From contig JANYGW010000049.1 in assembly GCA_025359245.1 (NCBI GenBank), positions 1-64,000 on the forward strand: a DNA stretch of 64,000 bases, in the 5' to 3' direction. A program made the translations under genes and the position numbers. Shown piece by piece: positions 28,839-37,103 of the stretch. The stretch is from Massilia sp. GTDB taxonomy: Bacteria > Pseudomonadota > Gammaproteobacteria > Burkholderiales > Burkholderiaceae_D. Position 1 is the first letter of the stretch; every line of letters begins with the position of its first letter. The notes under the pieces were generated by a model, which did no database searches, was not told the DNA's origin, and was given only the letters and a program-made list of their open reading frames with translations.

Positions 28839-29972
28839 ATGCCGGCTGCCGCTGACCTTTCACCGCGTGTACCCAGCAGCCTTGGGCGCCTGATGCGCCC
28901 TGTATTGACGGCCCATCCAGTTCAGCGCCGTGCCATCAAGCGCCTGCTGGTGATCAGTCAAGCGTACCTGCTGATCTGGCTCGTTTTGGCTATCGCCATT
29001 TTGTCCGGCAATGCGCCGCCGCTGGTCTGGGCCATTGTCGTCTACGGCGTCGCCGGACAGCTCGCCTTCTACGCCATCCTGCGCGCCGGCTTCACGCTCG
29101 GCCGCGCCGATCCGCTGCTGTGCTTTCCGCAAGCCTTGTTCGGCGCTGGCGCCGTCGTCATGGGCTATGCGCTGGTGCCGTTCGGCCAGGGCCCTGCCCT
29201 GCAAACCCTGTTCGTGATTCTGGTCTTCGACCTGCACCGTCTCAGTTCGCGCCAAATCGCCTTTGTCGCGACCACGACGGTGGCGATGCTGGCCGCCTTC
29301 GTCATCGTCAAATCCTACGTCAATCCGGCCGGAATCGATCTGCGCCAGGAGGCGCTCAACCTGAGCATGGCGGTGCTGGTGGTGCCGCTGCTGACGATCG
29401 TCAGCGGCAAGGTCAAGCGGGTCCAGCTCCGGCAAATCGGGCAGAAGGCCGAACTCGATCGCGTGCTCGGCGAACTGGAAACCTTGTCCAAGCGCGATGC
29501 CATGACGGGCGCCTACAACCGCCGCCACATGCTCGAACTGCTCGACGCCGAATTGAAGCGCCAGCGCCGCAATCACCTGCCCTTTAGCGTGGCCATGCTC
29601 GACATCGATTTTTTCAAGCGCGTCAATGACACCCATGGCCACGCCATCGGCGACGTCGTGCTCAAGCAGCTCGCCGCCATCGCCGGCGCATCGCAGCGCG
29701 CCACCGATTCGCTGGCGCGCTGGGGCGGTGAAGAATTCCTGGTGCTGCTGCCGGAGTCGGCGGCCGGCGAAGCGCGTGCCATCATCGATCAGCTGCGCCT
29801 GCAGATCGAGCGGCACGACTGGGCGCAGTACGCGCCCGGTTTGCAAATCACGTTCTCCAGTGGCGTGGCCGAACATGCGCTGGCGGTCAGCCTGGAACAG
29901 ACGATCGAACTGGCAGACGGCGCCTTGTATCGCGCCAAGGAAACGGGGCGCAACCGTGTCGAACAAGCCTGA
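28839..29972 (+). CDS. membrane diguanylate cyclase (first of tandem pair)
   Basis: The 377-residue protein has six hydrophobic segments (about 33-190), a short coiled coil and a GGDEF domain. The catalytic motif RWGGEEF sits at about 294-300, with RATD as the RxxD inhibitory site. It should make cyclic-di-GMP under product inhibition. The membrane part resembles an integral sensor of unknown ligand. The next gene begins inside its last codons, has the same architecture and is a diverged tandem paralog. Confidence 0.93.
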   Translation: MPAAADLSPRVPSSLGRLMRPVLTAHPVQRRAIKRLLVISQAYLLIWLVLAIAILSGNAPPLVWAIVVYGVAGQLAFYAILRAGFTLGRADPLLCFPQALFGAGAVVMGYALVPFGQGPALQTLFVILVFDLHRLSSRQIAFVATTTVAMLAAFVIVKSYVNPAGIDLRQEALNLSMAVLVVPLLTIVSGKVKRVQLRQIGQKAELDRVLGELETLSKRDAMTGAYNRRHMLELLDAELKRQRRNHLPFSVAMLDIDFFKRVNDTHGHAIGDVVLKQLAAIAGASQRATDSLARWGGEEFLVLLPESAAGEARAIIDQLRLQIERHDWAQYAPGLQITFSSGVAEHALAVSLEQTIELADGALYRAKETGRNRVEQA

Positions 29973-31173
29973 CGATATCGACGACATCGACGACGCCGAG
30001 GCCAGCGCCAGGCCGGCGCGCCGCCAGGGTTGGATGGCGCGCGTCGGCGACCTGGTGGTCGGCACCCATCCCCAATTGCGTTCGCGCGTGTCGTACGGCC
30101 TGCATCCGATCCTGATCTATATCGCCTGGTGCGCCGTGCATGCCTACAGCGCGCAAGTCGGCTACATGACGATGGGCGCCGCCACCTTCATGATCGTGCA
30201 TAACGGCATAGGCATGGTCGCGTTCTACCCGCTGGTGCGCAGCGGCTACTCGGCCCGTTTCCAGGATTCGGGGCTGATCCTGCCGCAGATCGTGTGGGCC
30301 GCCAGCTCCACCATCATCTGTTACGCGCTCAACGCGCCGCTGCGCGCGGCCCTGATGCAGATGCTGTGCTTCATTCATCTGTTTGGCTTGTTCACGCTCC
30401 GGCCGCGCCAGCTGACGATTGTCGCCGCGGCCACCATCGGCATGCTGGTGACGATGTTTGGCGTCATGGCGGCGCTGGGCGCGCCCCACTTCGAGGTCGG
30501 GCAGGAGCTGTTCAAAGTTGTTTTCGCCTGCCTGATCATCGTGCTGCTGACCCGCATGTCGATCCGCCACTCGCTCGCGCGCGGCAAGATGAGCGCGCAG
30601 AAAAAGGAATTGGCCATCGCCGTGGCCAAGGTCGCCGAACTGGTCACGCGCGACACCCTGACTGGCCTGTTCAATCGGATGCACATGCAGGAACTGCTGA
30701 TGCAGGAAGTCACGCGCCAGGGGCGCACCGGCAAGGCGTTTTGCGTGGCCATGATCGATCTGGATCACTTCAAGAAGATCAACGACGTGCACGGCCACCA
30801 TGTCGGCGACGATGTGCTGTGCAGTTTCGCGCGCGACGCCGAACATTCATTGCGCGAAACGGACACCATCGCGCGCTGGGGCGGCGAGGAATTCCTGGTG
30901 CTGATGCGCGAGACCACGCTGGTCGATGACGCGAAATTGGCGATCGACCGGGTGCGCAAGATCACAGCCGGATCGGCGCCGTCGGAAGCGGTGCCGTCGC
31001 TGCGGTTCTCGTTTTCGGCCGGCGTGGCCAGGCACGTGGATGGACAGTCGATCGACCAGACCACCGAACTGGCCGATGCGGCCTTGTACGCCGCCAAACA
31101 CGCGGGCCGCAGTTGTACCGTGATCGGCGGGGTGCAATCGACGCCCTGCGTCCCCACTTCTGAAATGGGATGA
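29956..31173 (+). CDS. membrane diguanylate cyclase (second of tandem pair)
   Basis: The 405-residue protein has an acidic N-terminus, six membrane segments (about 50-200), a coiled linker and GGDEF with GGEEF at 309-313. RETD provides the inhibitory RxxD. The GTG at 29956 overlaps the upstream gene by 17 bases, so it depends on coupled translation; a later ATG (MARVGDLVVG) is the alternative. Residues HSLARGKMSAQKKELA mark the linker helix. Membrane and catalytic parts both align in order with the upstream gene, so a gene duplication is likely. Confidence 0.92.
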   Translation: MSNKPDDIDDIDDAEASARPARRQGWMARVGDLVVGTHPQLRSRVSYGLHPILIYIAWCAVHAYSAQVGYMTMGAATFMIVHNGIGMVAFYPLVRSGYSARFQDSGLILPQIVWAASSTIICYALNAPLRAALMQMLCFIHLFGLFTLRPRQLTIVAAATIGMLVTMFGVMAALGAPHFEVGQELFKVVFACLIIVLLTRMSIRHSLARGKMSAQKKELAIAVAKVAELVTRDTLTGLFNRMHMQELLMQEVTRQGRTGKAFCVAMIDLDHFKKINDVHGHHVGDDVLCSFARDAEHSLRETDTIARWGGEEFLVLMRETTLVDDAKLAIDRVRKITAGSAPSEAVPSLRFSFSAGVARHVDGQSIDQTTELADAALYAAKHAGRSCTVIGGVQSTPCVPTSEMG

Positions 31174-31327
31174 CGCGTCAAGATTCGCGCAACGTACTGG
31201 CGGACCAGCAATCGCACCATATCGACACGCGCAAACCAAATTTACATCGTTTTCGCGAAAGCGCCGCCAAGGCGCTACCCATGGGATCGTGGATCCGATT
31301 CCGATATGAGAAGTAGCTGGCCCGTCG

Positions 31328-32605
31328 TTACTGGACGACCGCCCCGCCCTTCATCACCCACTGCACGCGTTCCAGCGTACTGATATCCTTGAGCGGCTCG
31401 CCGTCGACCGCGATGATGTCGGCGAACTTGCCGGCCTCGATCGCGCCCACCTTGTCGGCCCAGCCCAGCAACTGGCTGGCATTGACGGTGGCGCTGCGGA
31501 TCGCCTGGATCGGCGTCATGCCCAGCTTGACCAGGACCGCGAACTCGCGCCCGTTCAAGCCATGCGGATAGACCGCGGCGTCGGTGCCGAAAGCGACCGG
31601 CACGCCGGCCTTGATCGCCCTGGCAATATTGACGCGCGCCTCCGGCAGCACGACCTTGGCCTTGTCCAGCATCTGCTTGGGCAGGTGGATCGCGTCGGCG
31701 TTGGCGATCAGCCAGTCGCCAAGGTACACGGTCGGCACCAGCCAGGTCTTGTGCTCCTTCATCAGGCGAATGCCTTCGTCGTCGATGAAGGAGCCGTGTT
31801 CGATCGAATCGACGCCGGCCAGCACCGCCAGCCGGATCCCGTCGCCCCCGTGCGCGTGCGCGGCGACTTTGCGGCCCAGCCGGTGCGCTTCGGCGACGAT
31901 GGCCTTCAATTCTTCCAGCGAGTATTGGGATGCGCGCGGATCGTCGCCCATCGACAGCACGCCGCCGGTGGCGCAGATCTTGATCACATCGGCGCCGTAC
32001 TTGATGTTCTGGCGCGTGCGCTTGATCACTTCGTCGACGCCGTCCGCCGTGCCCATGCCGACTGACTTGTATTCCGGCGCATGCATGGTGTCGTCGCAAT
32101 GTCCGCCGGTAATGCTCAACGCCGGACCGGAGGCAGCAATGCGCGGGCCGGGCACGTCGCCGTCGTTGATGGCGTCGCGCAGGCCGATGTCCGAATAGGC
32201 GTTGGCGCCCAGGTTGCGTACCGTGGTGAAGCCCGCCTGCAGCGTCCGCCGTGCGTTCCTGGCGCCGGTCAGCGTCGCGCGCGGCACCGAGATGGCGACG
32301 CTGGAATAGCCCGCGTCCTCCGGATTGCCGGTCAGGTGCGTATGCATGTCGATCAGGCCGGGCAGCAGCGTCTTGTTGCCCAGGTCGATCACCCGGGCGT
32401 CGGCCGGAATGGCCAGATTGCTGCCGGCGGCGGTGATGCGTTCGCCGGCGATCAGCACGACCGCGTTATCGACGACCGCGCCGCTGCGCACGTCGATCAT
32501 GTGGGCGGCCTTGACGGCAACGAGCGCGGCGCTGGCGGAGGCGCTTGCCAGGAGCAAGGCGGTCAGCGCGGCGGCACGGCGAACAGGCAGGATAATGGCT
32601 TTCAA
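31328..32605 (-). CDS. secreted metal-dependent amidohydrolase
   Basis: The 425-residue protein has a signal peptide ([16 protein letters not shown]) and the full amidohydrolase set. These are LIDMHTHL (HxH), the Lys-bearing strand [25 protein letters not shown] and [11 protein letters not shown]. The pattern fits the Xaa-Pro-dipeptidase/imidazolonepropionase-like branch, which hydrolyses C-terminal-residue peptides in the periplasm. I chose the TTG at 32605 because GGGAG lies six bases upstream and the signal peptide follows. It is divergent from the flavoprotein gene. Confidence 0.92.
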   Translation of the reverse strand: MKAIILPVRRAAALTALLLASASASAALVAVKAAHMIDVRSGAVVDNAVVLIAGERITAAGSNLAIPADARVIDLGNKTLLPGLIDMHTHLTGNPEDAGYSSVAISVPRATLTGARNARRTLQAGFTTVRNLGANAYSDIGLRDAINDGDVPGPRIAASGPALSITGGHCDDTMHAPEYKSVGMGTADGVDEVIKRTRQNIKYGADVIKICATGGVLSMGDDPRASQYSLEELKAIVAEAHRLGRKVAAHAHGGDGIRLAVLAGVDSIEHGSFIDDEGIRLMKEHKTWLVPTVYLGDWLIANADAIHLPKQMLDKAKVVLPEARVNIARAIKAGVPVAFGTDAAVYPHGLNGREFAVLVKLGMTPIQAIRSATVNASQLLGWADKVGAIEAGKFADIIAVDGEPLKDISTLERVQWVMKGGAVVQ

Positions 32606-32687
32606 TCGCAGCTCCCGGAATGAATTGTGGATACGAACAGCAGAGTACCTCGGTTCACCCCAAAAAGTCTCGGCTCGCCACATTTTC

Positions 32688-32717
32688 TTGGAAAAGATTT
32701 TCGTTTCGATTTATTCT
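32688..32717 (+). promoter_or_regulatory. probable promoter of the flavoprotein gene
   Basis: TTGGAA at 32688-32693 and TATTCT at 32712-32717 are 18 bases apart in a local AT-rich patch. They lie 38 bases before the chosen GTG start. Confidence 0.4.
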
Positions 32718-32755
32718 GTGGCTCCTGCTCTGTAATGACACATGAGGACCGTTCA

Positions 32756-34582
32756 GTGAAAAGAAGATCCCTGCTAAAGATGGCGGCAATTCCGGTGCTG
32801 CCCGGCGCCTTGTTCGGCGCGCTCGCCGCTCCCGCGCTTGGCGCCGCCACGGCGAAAAAAAGCGTTCGTTTCCGTGTGCGTCCCGGCGATCCCGGGTGGC
32901 CTTCGGTGGCAAGCTGGGACGGCTTGAAGCAGAAAGTCTCCGGTAGACTTGTCAAGCTCGATCCCTTTTTTGCCGGCTGCGAGACCGCCGCGAGCAGTCC
33001 GGCCTGCGTGGAAGCGCTCGCGCACCTGTCCAATACGTTCGACATCGGCGACCAGCCTGGCCTGACGCAAACCAGCGGCTGGATCGATGCATGGACGTCG
33101 CAGCCGAGCGCCTATGCGCTGGCCGCAAACAACACGGCGGACGTGGTCGCCGCCGTCAATTTCGCCCGTGAGCACCATCTGCGCCTGGTCATCAAGGGTG
33201 GTGGACACAGCTACCAGGGTACATCGGACGCACCCGACTCGCTGCTGGTATGGACCCGTCACATGAACGACGTGCGCCTGCACGCCGACTTTGTCGCGCA
33301 TGGCTGCGATGCCGCATCTGCGCAGCCCGCCGTTAGCGTGGGCGCCGGCGCCATGTGGGTCGACGCCTACGATGCGGTCACCACGCGCGGCGGACGGTAT
33401 GTACAAGGCGGCGGCTGCACGACCGTCGGCGTCGCCGGCCTGGTTCAAAGCGGCGGCTTCAGCAATTTCTCCAAGACCTATGGAACGGCGGCCGCCGGCC
33501 TGCTGGAAGCGGAAGTCGTCACCGCCGATGGCCAGGTGCGTATTGCGAATGCCTGCTCCAATCCGGACCTGTTCTGGGCGATCAAGGGCGGTGGGGGCGG
33601 CAGCGTCGGCGTGGTCACCCGGCTGACCTTGCGCACGCGTGAACTGCCTGCGACGCTGGGCGCCGTCTTCTTCAAGATCAAGGCATCGTCCGACACCGCC
33701 TATCGCACGCTGATCGGCAAGATCATTGCCTTCTATGGCAGCGAACTATTCAATCCGCACTGGGGCGAGCAGATCGCCTTTACGACGGATAATGCGGTCA
33801 ATGTCTCGATGGTCTTCCAGGGACTGAGCCAGCAGCGGGCCGAGCAAACCTGGGCGCCGTTTCTCGACTGGCTGCGCGCACGCGATGAATACGCGTTCGA
33901 CAGACCCTTCAAGTGCATTGCCTTGCCCGCGCAGCATTTTTGGGACGCGGCGTTTTTCAAGAAACATGCGCCGGGGTTCATGGTCGCCGACGAGCGGCCG
34001 AATGCGCCCGCGCACCACGCCCTGTGGAAAGGCGACCTGGAACAGGCCGGCTGGTTCATTCACGGCTACAAATCGGCGTGGATGCCAGCCACCTTGCTGC
34101 AGGCGGATCAACAGGCCAGTCTGGTCGACGCGATATTCCAGTGCACGCGCCGCTGGCAGGTTGGCTTCCACTTCAACAAAGGCCTGGCCGGCGCACCCGC
34201 GGCGGAAATCGAAGCGGCGCGCAATACCGCCATGAACCCCGACGTGCTGGGCGCTTTTGCGTTGGCCATCGTCGCCGGCGGCGGCGCGCCGCAGTTCCCC
34301 GGCATGCCGGGCGCGGCGTCCGACCAGACGCACGCCAGGAGCAGCGCGCGCGAAATCGGCAAGGCGATGGACGCGCTATTGAAAGCCGCGCCCGGTGCCG
34401 GATCGTACGTCTCCGAAAGCGACTATTTCCTGTCCAACTGGCAGACGGCATTCTGGGGCAGCAATTACGCCCGGCTGGCGCAGGTAAAGCAGAAATACGA
34501 TCCGGAGGGACTATTCTTTGTTCACCACGGCGTGGGCAGCGAAGCGTGGAGCGACGATGGCTTCACGCGGATCAAACGCTAG
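32756..34582 (+). CDS. Tat-exported FAD-linked oxidase (berberine-bridge enzyme type)
   Basis: The 608-residue product starts with KRRSLLK and a hydrophobic stretch, a plausible Tat signal. The FAD-binding domain shows GGGHSYQG, whose His is the usual 8alpha-flavin link. GGCTTVGVAGL follows, whose Cys matches the second (6-S-cysteinyl) link of bicovalent flavoproteins. The BBE C-terminal motif NYARLAQVKQKYDPEGLF is intact. These enzymes oxidise alcohols or sugars with O2. I prefer the GTG at 32756, behind AGGACC; the ATG at 32735 is in frame and would also work. The stop codon overlaps the convergent gene at CTAG. Confidence 0.9.
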   Translation: MKRRSLLKMAAIPVLPGALFGALAAPALGAATAKKSVRFRVRPGDPGWPSVASWDGLKQKVSGRLVKLDPFFAGCETAASSPACVEALAHLSNTFDIGDQPGLTQTSGWIDAWTSQPSAYALAANNTADVVAAVNFAREHHLRLVIKGGGHSYQGTSDAPDSLLVWTRHMNDVRLHADFVAHGCDAASAQPAVSVGAGAMWVDAYDAVTTRGGRYVQGGGCTTVGVAGLVQSGGFSNFSKTYGTAAAGLLEAEVVTADGQVRIANACSNPDLFWAIKGGGGGSVGVVTRLTLRTRELPATLGAVFFKIKASSDTAYRTLIGKIIAFYGSELFNPHWGEQIAFTTDNAVNVSMVFQGLSQQRAEQTWAPFLDWLRARDEYAFDRPFKCIALPAQHFWDAAFFKKHAPGFMVADERPNAPAHHALWKGDLEQAGWFIHGYKSAWMPATLLQADQQASLVDAIFQCTRRWQVGFHFNKGLAGAPAAEIEAARNTAMNPDVLGAFALAIVAGGGAPQFPGMPGAASDQTHARSSAREIGKAMDALLKAAPGAGSYVSESDYFLSNWQTAFWGSNYARLAQVKQKYDPEGLFFVHHGVGSEAWSDDGFTRIKR

Positions 34583-35943
34583 CCATCGGCCAGGATCACG
34601 ACGGAAAAAAACATCAGCGACGCGCCGTTATACAGCTTGAACAACAGCTGGTTGCGGCCCTTGTTGAAATGGACCTTGCGCCTGCCTTCGGACAGGTTCC
34701 ACTGCGCGATCTCCTGGTGCAGCCCGATATACCCGGGACTGCTGTACCAGGCCTTCGCGTCGTCGCCGCTGACCCACAGCAGGCGCTCGTTCAGCCACAG
34801 CTTCGAATCGTCATCGGCGCCGATCGACAGCACCAGGTCGGCCTCCTCGGCCATCACCACTTCGGCATAGGCGTAGTACACCGCATCCTGGGCGCGGTCC
34901 TGCGGCACGGTCGGATAGTCGGGGCTGGTCGCATATTCCCACTTCAGCGTGCGCCCGCGCAGACCCGGATATTCTGCGTCCAGGTCGAGCGTCATTTCGG
35001 GCGGATAAACGGTGTCGATCGACGCCTGGCCGTTCCCCGCAAATGGGCCGATCACGTACCAATGGTTCAGGTAGACCCGATCGGCGAACGGGGCGCCGGG
35101 TCCGATCGCATGCGTGGCCAGCTTGCGCATCCTGGCCGGATCGGCTGGCGGCGACGGCAGGTAAGCGCCATAACCGCGCGCGACATCGTGCGCCGGCGCG
35201 GCAAAGTCCCAGGCGCCGCCGCGCGGCATGTTGCGGATCGCGATGCCGGTCTGGGTGATATAGCGCCGGATTTCGATGTGCGGCCCGGTCGGCAGGTCGG
35301 CGCCGGCAATGCCGCGCCCGCGCGTCGAGCCGCCTTCGCCGCGCATTCCGGTGGCGGCGCTGGCGCCAGTGCCCGCTTCGACGCCACGGGCGGCGGCATC
35401 GCTGCCCTGGTGCACGGCCGCGCCGTCGCGCTGCCGTTCGATCTGGCGCTCGCGCTGCAGCAGCGCGTTGCGCGCCAGCTGCTGGTATTTCTGCAGCTCG
35501 GCCAGCGCCTGTTCATTGGTGGCCGCTGTCAGCGGCGGCTTGTCCTTCGGCCTGGCCGGCAGCTGGCGCAGTGCCTGCTGCTCCGGGATGCCGAGCAGGC
35601 GCGCCAGCTCCTGCGCCTTGGCGCGGCGCTCCATCTGTTCAATCGCGTCCGTCAGGCGGCGCGCCTGTTCGAGCGCCTGGCGCGGCGTCGCAGCAGCATC
35701 GTCCGCGGCGCCGCCGTCCTTGGGCGGGGCGCCCTGCTCGCGCAGGCTTTGCGCCATCAGGTCCTTGATTTTATGGAGTTCCTGCACGCGCTTCTGCATG
35801 TCGGCCGTGTGCGCCTGCTTGACGTGGCGGTCCAGCGTGGCCGTCTGTATCCGATACGGGCCGACGTAGAAGATCGCCAGCAGCACAGCGGCGTGCACGG
35901 CCAGCGAGGCGATCAGGTATGGCCGGCGGCCTGCGGTCGCCAT
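34579..35943 (-). CDS. TonB-positioned membrane protein with coiled coil and IGPF jelly-roll-like domain
   Basis: The 454-residue protein has one N-terminal membrane helix (about 9-27) and a long Gln/Arg/Ala-rich coiled coil (about 30-215). A Gly-rich linker precedes a C-terminal domain (about 290-452). That domain contains WYVIGPFAGNG, DTVYPPE, LKWEY, SIGADDDSKLWLNE and FKLYNGASLMFFSVVIL, which resembles galactose-binding/PA14-like sandwiches. It occupies the place a TonB gene would after ExbB and ExbD, yet no TonB C-terminal domain is seen. The start at 35943 lies two bases after the ExbD-like stop. Function not established; I infer a periplasmic arm moved by the motor. Confidence 0.85.
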   Translation of the reverse strand: MATAGRRPYLIASLAVHAAVLLAIFYVGPYRIQTATLDRHVKQAHTADMQKRVQELHKIKDLMAQSLREQGAPPKDGGAADDAAATPRQALEQARRLTDAIEQMERRAKAQELARLLGIPEQQALRQLPARPKDKPPLTAATNEQALAELQKYQQLARNALLQRERQIERQRDGAAVHQGSDAAARGVEAGTGASAATGMRGEGGSTRGRGIAGADLPTGPHIEIRRYITQTGIAIRNMPRGGAWDFAAPAHDVARGYGAYLPSPPADPARMRKLATHAIGPGAPFADRVYLNHWYVIGPFAGNGQASIDTVYPPEMTLDLDAEYPGLRGRTLKWEYATSPDYPTVPQDRAQDAVYYAYAEVVMAEEADLVLSIGADDDSKLWLNERLLWVSGDDAKAWYSSPGYIGLHQEIAQWNLSEGRRKVHFNKGRNQLLFKLYNGASLMFFSVVILADG

Positions 35944-35945
35944 CG

Positions 35946-36368
35946 TCAGTCGCGCGTGTGCATCGCGATATTGGTCAGCCCGTCGAGCTGGCACAGGTCG
36001 AGCACATGCACGATGTTCTGGTACGGCGTACTGCGGTCGCCGTCGATCCGGATCCTGCGCTGCGGATTGGCCGCCGCTTCCCGGTTGAGCAGCGCATGCA
36101 GCTGCTGCACCGTGACCGGCTCGGCGTCGACAAACAATGTTCCTTCGCGGTCGACGCCGATGACCAGCGCATCCTGCGCGGCAGCGGCGCGCACGACCGA
36201 CGCTTCGGCCTTGGGCAAGTCGACATGCAGTTCCTTCTGGCGCTTGATGTCCTCCTGCTGCTTGAACGTGGTCGCCAGCATGAAGAACATCAGCAGGAAG
36301 AAAATACAATCGATCATTGCCACCAGGCCGATTTCCGGCTCCTCGTGATCGGACAGGTCGACCCGCAT
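35946..36368 (-). CDS. ExbD/TolR family biopolymer transporter
   Basis: The 140-residue protein has the single ExbD membrane helix (about 15-35) with the essential Asp in AMIDCIFFLLMFFML. A periplasmic domain follows, containing VDREGTLFVDAEPVTVQQLHA and the conserved IRIDGDRSTPYQ segment. It converts proton flow to motion with ExbB. Its ATG follows the ExbB-like stop by one base (TGAGATG), so the two are coupled. Confidence 0.94.
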   Translation of the reverse strand: MRVDLSDHEEPEIGLVAMIDCIFFLLMFFMLATTFKQQEDIKRQKELHVDLPKAEASVVRAAAAQDALVIGVDREGTLFVDAEPVTVQQLHALLNREAAANPQRRIRIDGDRSTPYQNIVHVLDLCQLDGLTNIAMHTRD

Positions 36369-36369
36369 C

Positions 36370-37062
36370 TCAGGCCACCTTCAGCTGGCTGGCGGATTCC
36401 TCCAGCAGCGCGTTGACGTCCTTTTCCAGCAGCAGGCCGTACGACACCACGCGGTGCTTGAAGAAATGGTGGGCGCCCAGCGCGCACAAGGCGACCGACA
36501 GGCCCGACGCGGTGTTGACCAGCGCCTTGGAAATGCCGCCGGCGAGCAGGGCCGGATTGCCCATCCCGCCGGCATAGGCGATGGCGTGGAACGATTCGAT
36601 CATGCCGACCACGGTGCCGAGCAAGCCGACAATCGGCGCCACGGTCGCCACCACCGCCAGCGCGTAGGCCTTTTGCTGATGCTGGCGCAGCTCGCGCGAG
36701 GCGATGTCGCCGCAACTGTCGGAGACGGCGCGCGCCTCCTTGTGCCGGTTCTCGACCATGTAGAGCACGATGCGCCCCAGCGTGCTGTCACTCATGGCCG
36801 CCATGTCGCGCACCTGGTTGAAATTGCGGCTGCGCCAAAGGGCCTGCACTTCGGCGGCCATGCCGGCCGGCGCGATCGCGCGCAGGCGCAGGTGCCGCAG
36901 GCGCTCGATCGCGACCGCGGCCGCCAGCACCGAGATCGCGGCAATGACGACCATCGCCGCGCCGGCGTGGACGACCTGGTCGAAGACATTGATTTCCTGG
37001 GCCTGCGCGGCGGGCGCAAGCAGGCAAGCTGACAGCAAGAAGGGGGAGAATCTGTTCGACAT
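36370..37062 (-). CDS. ExbB/TolQ/MotA family proton channel protein
   Basis: The 230-residue protein has a signal-like N-terminus (MSNRFSPFLLSACLLAPAAQAQ) and a helix at about 35-55. A cytoplasmic loop follows, then the conserved MotA/ExbB region (VATVAPIVGLLGTVVGMIESF and LVNTASGLSVALCALGAHHFF). This is the normal three-helix ExbB layout. AGGA precedes the ATG at 37062. It is second in the minus-strand operon, 41 bases after the FtsX-type permease. Confidence 0.93.
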   Translation of the reverse strand: MSNRFSPFLLSACLLAPAAQAQEINVFDQVVHAGAAMVVIAAISVLAAAVAIERLRHLRLRAIAPAGMAAEVQALWRSRNFNQVRDMAAMSDSTLGRIVLYMVENRHKEARAVSDSCGDIASRELRQHQQKAYALAVVATVAPIVGLLGTVVGMIESFHAIAYAGGMGNPALLAGGISKALVNTASGLSVALCALGAHHFFKHRVVSYGLLLEKDVNALLEESASQLKVA

Positions 37063-37103
37063 GAATCGTCCTGGGTGGGGTTGGTGAACAAGCGGCGCGG
37101 TCA

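Noticed and set aside
31259-31275. AGCGCC/GGCGCT hairpin as terminator of the second cyclase
   Set aside because: Only six pairs and no T-run on either strand.
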